In this document: positions 3,358 to 5,092 of the stretch, in pieces
Numbering within the stretch: the stretch's first letter is position 1
Layout of the letters: each line of letters begins with the position of its first letter
Assembly (NCBI GenBank): GCA_003153335.1
Contig: PLYG01000501.1
Location: 1,188 to 6,279, forward strand
DNA length: 5,092 nt
Direction: 5' to 3'
From: Betaproteobacteria bacterium
GTDB taxonomy: Bacteria; Pseudomonadota; Gammaproteobacteria; Burkholderiales; Casimicrobiaceae
The notes under the pieces: generated by a model
What the model was told of the DNA's origin: nothing
Seen by the model: the letters and a program-made list of their open reading frames with translations, nothing else
The model's database searches: none
Program-made: the position numbers and the translations under genes

Positions 3358-5092
3358 ATGAGCCAACGCGGGTACTTGCGTCAACCGACGCTGCAAGGCG
3401 AAACCATCGTCTTCGTCTGTGACGACGACCTGTGGAGCGTGCGCGCGTCAGGCGGCGTTGCCCGCCGTCTGACGGCGGGCCTGGGGGAACCGGCGACACC
3501 GGCGCTTTCCCCGGACGAAAAATGGATCGCATTTGTCGGACGGGACGAACAACATCCCGAGGTGTATCTGATGCCGGCGGAAGGTGGTCCCGCCCGGCGC
3601 ATGACGTGGCTCGGCCCCGATGTACTGGTGCGCGGGTGGACGCCCGACGGCCTCATTCTTTTTGTGACGACGCATGGGCAGCCATTCTTCCGCAACTACC
3701 GCGCGTTCACGCTGGGCGCCGACGGCGGGATGCCGGAGATGCTGCCATATGGCCAGGTGAACCATCTGGCGTTCGGCCCCGGCGGCTCGAAAGTCATCGG
3801 ACGCAATACCGCTGACCCGGCGCGCTGGAAGCGCTATCGCGGCGGCACCGCTGGGAATCTCTGGATCGATGCGGCGGGAAGTGGAACCTTCCGGCGCATG
3901 AGCGAGCTGCCGGGCAACGTTACGAGTCCCATGCTGCTGGGCGGGCGCGTCTGGTATTTGTCCGATGCCGAAGGCGTCGGCAATCTTTACTCCTGCCTGC
4001 CCGATGGAACCGATCGGCGGCGGCAGACGGATCACGACGATTACTATGCGCGCCACGCGCAAACCGACGGCCGGCGTATCGTCTACCAGTGCGGCGCCGA
4101 GATCTGGCTGTTCGATCCGGTGGCCGATCGCACGCAATGCATAGCCATTGATGTGCCCTCGCATCGCACGCAGGCAGCACGGAAATTCGTGCCCGCCGAA
4201 AATCATCTGGCAGGCTTCAACGTCCATCCGGCCGGCCACAGCCTGGCGGTGGACGCGCGGGGAAAACTGTTCACGTTTGCGCACTGGGAAGGCGCCGTTC
4301 GCCAGCACGGCGCGGCCGACGGCGTCCGCTACCGGCACGGGCAATGGCTGCACGATGGCGCGTCGCTGATCGCGATCAGCGACGAGTCCGGCGAAGAGCA
4401 GGTGCAGGTTTTCAGCGGCGGCGCCGTCACCACGTTGCCCTGGGATATAGGCCGGGTGCAGAACATGTGCGCCTCGCCCATCGCCAATCGCGTCGCCATT
4501 TCCAATCATCGCAACGAACTGCTTATCGGCGATCTCGACACCGGGACGTTGAGCGTCGTCGATCGCAGCGACGCGGGCCGCAGCGAAGACCTGGCTTGGT
4601 CGCCCGACGGCGCGTGGCTGGCCTACACGTTCTGGACCAGCGCGCGCCATTGCGCGATAAAACTCTTCGACGCGGCGGGCGCGAAAAGCACGCTGGTGAC
4701 CGAGCCCGCGTTCCGCGACTATTCGCCGGCCTTCGATCCGGAAGGCAAGTATTTGTACTTTCTGTCGGTGCGCACCTTCGACCCGGTGTACGACGCCGTG
4801 CAGTTCGAGCTGAGTTTCCCGCGCGCGGCGCGCCCGTACCTGATTGCGCTGCAGGCGGACCAACGTCCGCCATTCGATGCGCAACCCAAAGGGCTGCGCC
4901 CCGCCCACGCGAAGGACAAGAACGGGAAGGACGAACCTGCGCCGCCGGCGTTTCGCATCGACCTGGCCGGGATCGAGCGCCGGGTCGCGGCCTTCCCGGT
5001 CCCCGAAGGGCGCTTCGGTCAGATTGCCGGCGCCGCGGAGAAAAAAGTGCTGTGGACAGTCCTGCCTATCGCCGGCGCGCACGGCCGCGGCG
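3358..5092 (+). CDS. Tricorn protease homologue (S41 family), N-terminal propeller part only
   Basis: Open from ATG 3358 to the right edge (578 residues, no stop). GGGGA (3344-3348) lies 9 nt upstream. The N-terminus (GYLRQPTLQGETIVFVCDDD, then LWSV, GGVARRLT) is the classic tricorn start, followed by propeller-blade signatures: SPDEKWIAFVG (51-61), EVYLMPAEGG (68-77), RGWTPDG (92-98), NLYSC (209-213), HPAGHSLAVDARG (290-302), SPDGAWLAY (415-423) and FDPEGKYLYFLS (459-470). FDPVYDAVQFELSFPRAARPYLI (about 474-496) is characteristic of the end of the second propeller. Tricorn enzymes run about 1050-1100 residues: a six- and a seven-bladed propeller, then PDZ and the Ser/His C-terminal domain. 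They cut peptides released by larger proteases. The PDZ and catalytic residues lie outside the window, so activity cannot be judged. No clear signal peptide is seen, suggesting a cytoplasmic location. The Lys/Asp/Pro-rich insert at 510-530 is probably a surface loop. Confidence 0.93.
   Translation, partial: MSQRGYLRQPTLQGETIVFVCDDDLWSVRASGGVARRLTAGLGEPATPALSPDEKWIAFVGRDEQHPEVYLMPAEGGPARRMTWLGPDVLVRGWTPDGLILFVTTHGQPFFRNYRAFTLGADGGMPEMLPYGQVNHLAFGPGGSKVIGRNTADPARWKRYRGGTAGNLWIDAAGSGTFRRMSELPGNVTSPMLLGGRVWYLSDAEGVGNLYSCLPDGTDRRRQTDHDDYYARHAQTDGRRIVYQCGAEIWLFDPVADRTQCIAIDVPSHRTQAARKFVPAENHLAGFNVHPAGHSLAVDARGKLFTFAHWEGAVRQHGAADGVRYRHGQWLHDGASLIAISDESGEEQVQVFSGGAVTTLPWDIGRVQNMCASPIANRVAISNHRNELLIGDLDTGTLSVVDRSDAGRSEDLAWSPDGAWLAYTFWTSARHCAIKLFDAAGAKSTLVTEPAFRDYSPAFDPEGKYLYFLSVRTFDPVYDAVQFELSFPRAARPYLIALQADQRPPFDAQPKGLRPAHAKDKNGKDEPAPPAFRIDLAGIERRVAAFPVPEGRFGQIAGAAEKKVLWTVLPIAGAHGRG

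Noticed and set aside
3448..5082. A 544-residue open frame on the minus strand
   Set aside because: It is antisense to the clear tricorn propeller coding frame. Its translation is Arg/Ala/Gly-rich with no family motif; such shadows are common opposite GC3-rich genes.

Overview
The window looks like a chromosomal segment of a GC-rich proteobacterium, probably beta- or gammaproteobacterial. The evidence is the family content (a PA4780-type RIO1-like kinase, a bacterial tricorn protease homologue, a stand-alone MOSC protein, a DUF488 start) and an intergenic stretch resembling the 'GWVERS..H' sequences scattered through those classes. I cannot name the genus.

Layout. Positions 1-736, minus strand: a MOSC-domain protein running off the left edge, so its C-terminus is missing. 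Positions 737-865: a short gap with two GC-rich hairpins. Positions 866-1255, minus: a 129-residue unrecognised protein with two predicted membrane segments. Positions 1256-1632: a non-coding divergent region with a palindrome, a hairpin and a 17-bp imperfect tandem repeat near its left end. Positions 1639-1938, plus: a 99-residue protein with a helical, acidic N-terminal half and a basic Pro/Gly/Arg tail. Positions 1939-2266: no intact gene, but on the minus strand a 29-codon stub carrying the start of a DUF488 gene (with a perfect AGGAGG) and on the plus strand a rho-independent-type terminator. Positions 2267-3118, plus: a complete RIO1-like protein kinase starting at TTG. Positions 3119-3357: intergenic, with two hairpins and a probable dispersed repeat. 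Positions 3358 to the right edge, plus: the N-terminal 578 residues of a tricorn-type S41 peptidase (propeller part only; PDZ and catalytic domains lie outside).

The genes do not form an obvious pathway or a defence or mobile system. The left pair is on the minus strand and the right three are on the plus strand, each separated by gaps with hairpins or start signals, so most are probably transcribed singly. I saw no rRNA, tRNA, CRISPR array, transposase or attachment site. The most notable points are the DUF488 gene stub with intact translation signals, the terminator-like element directly before the TTG start of the kinase, and the uncharacterised 99-residue protein. I found no convincing new multi-gene system.
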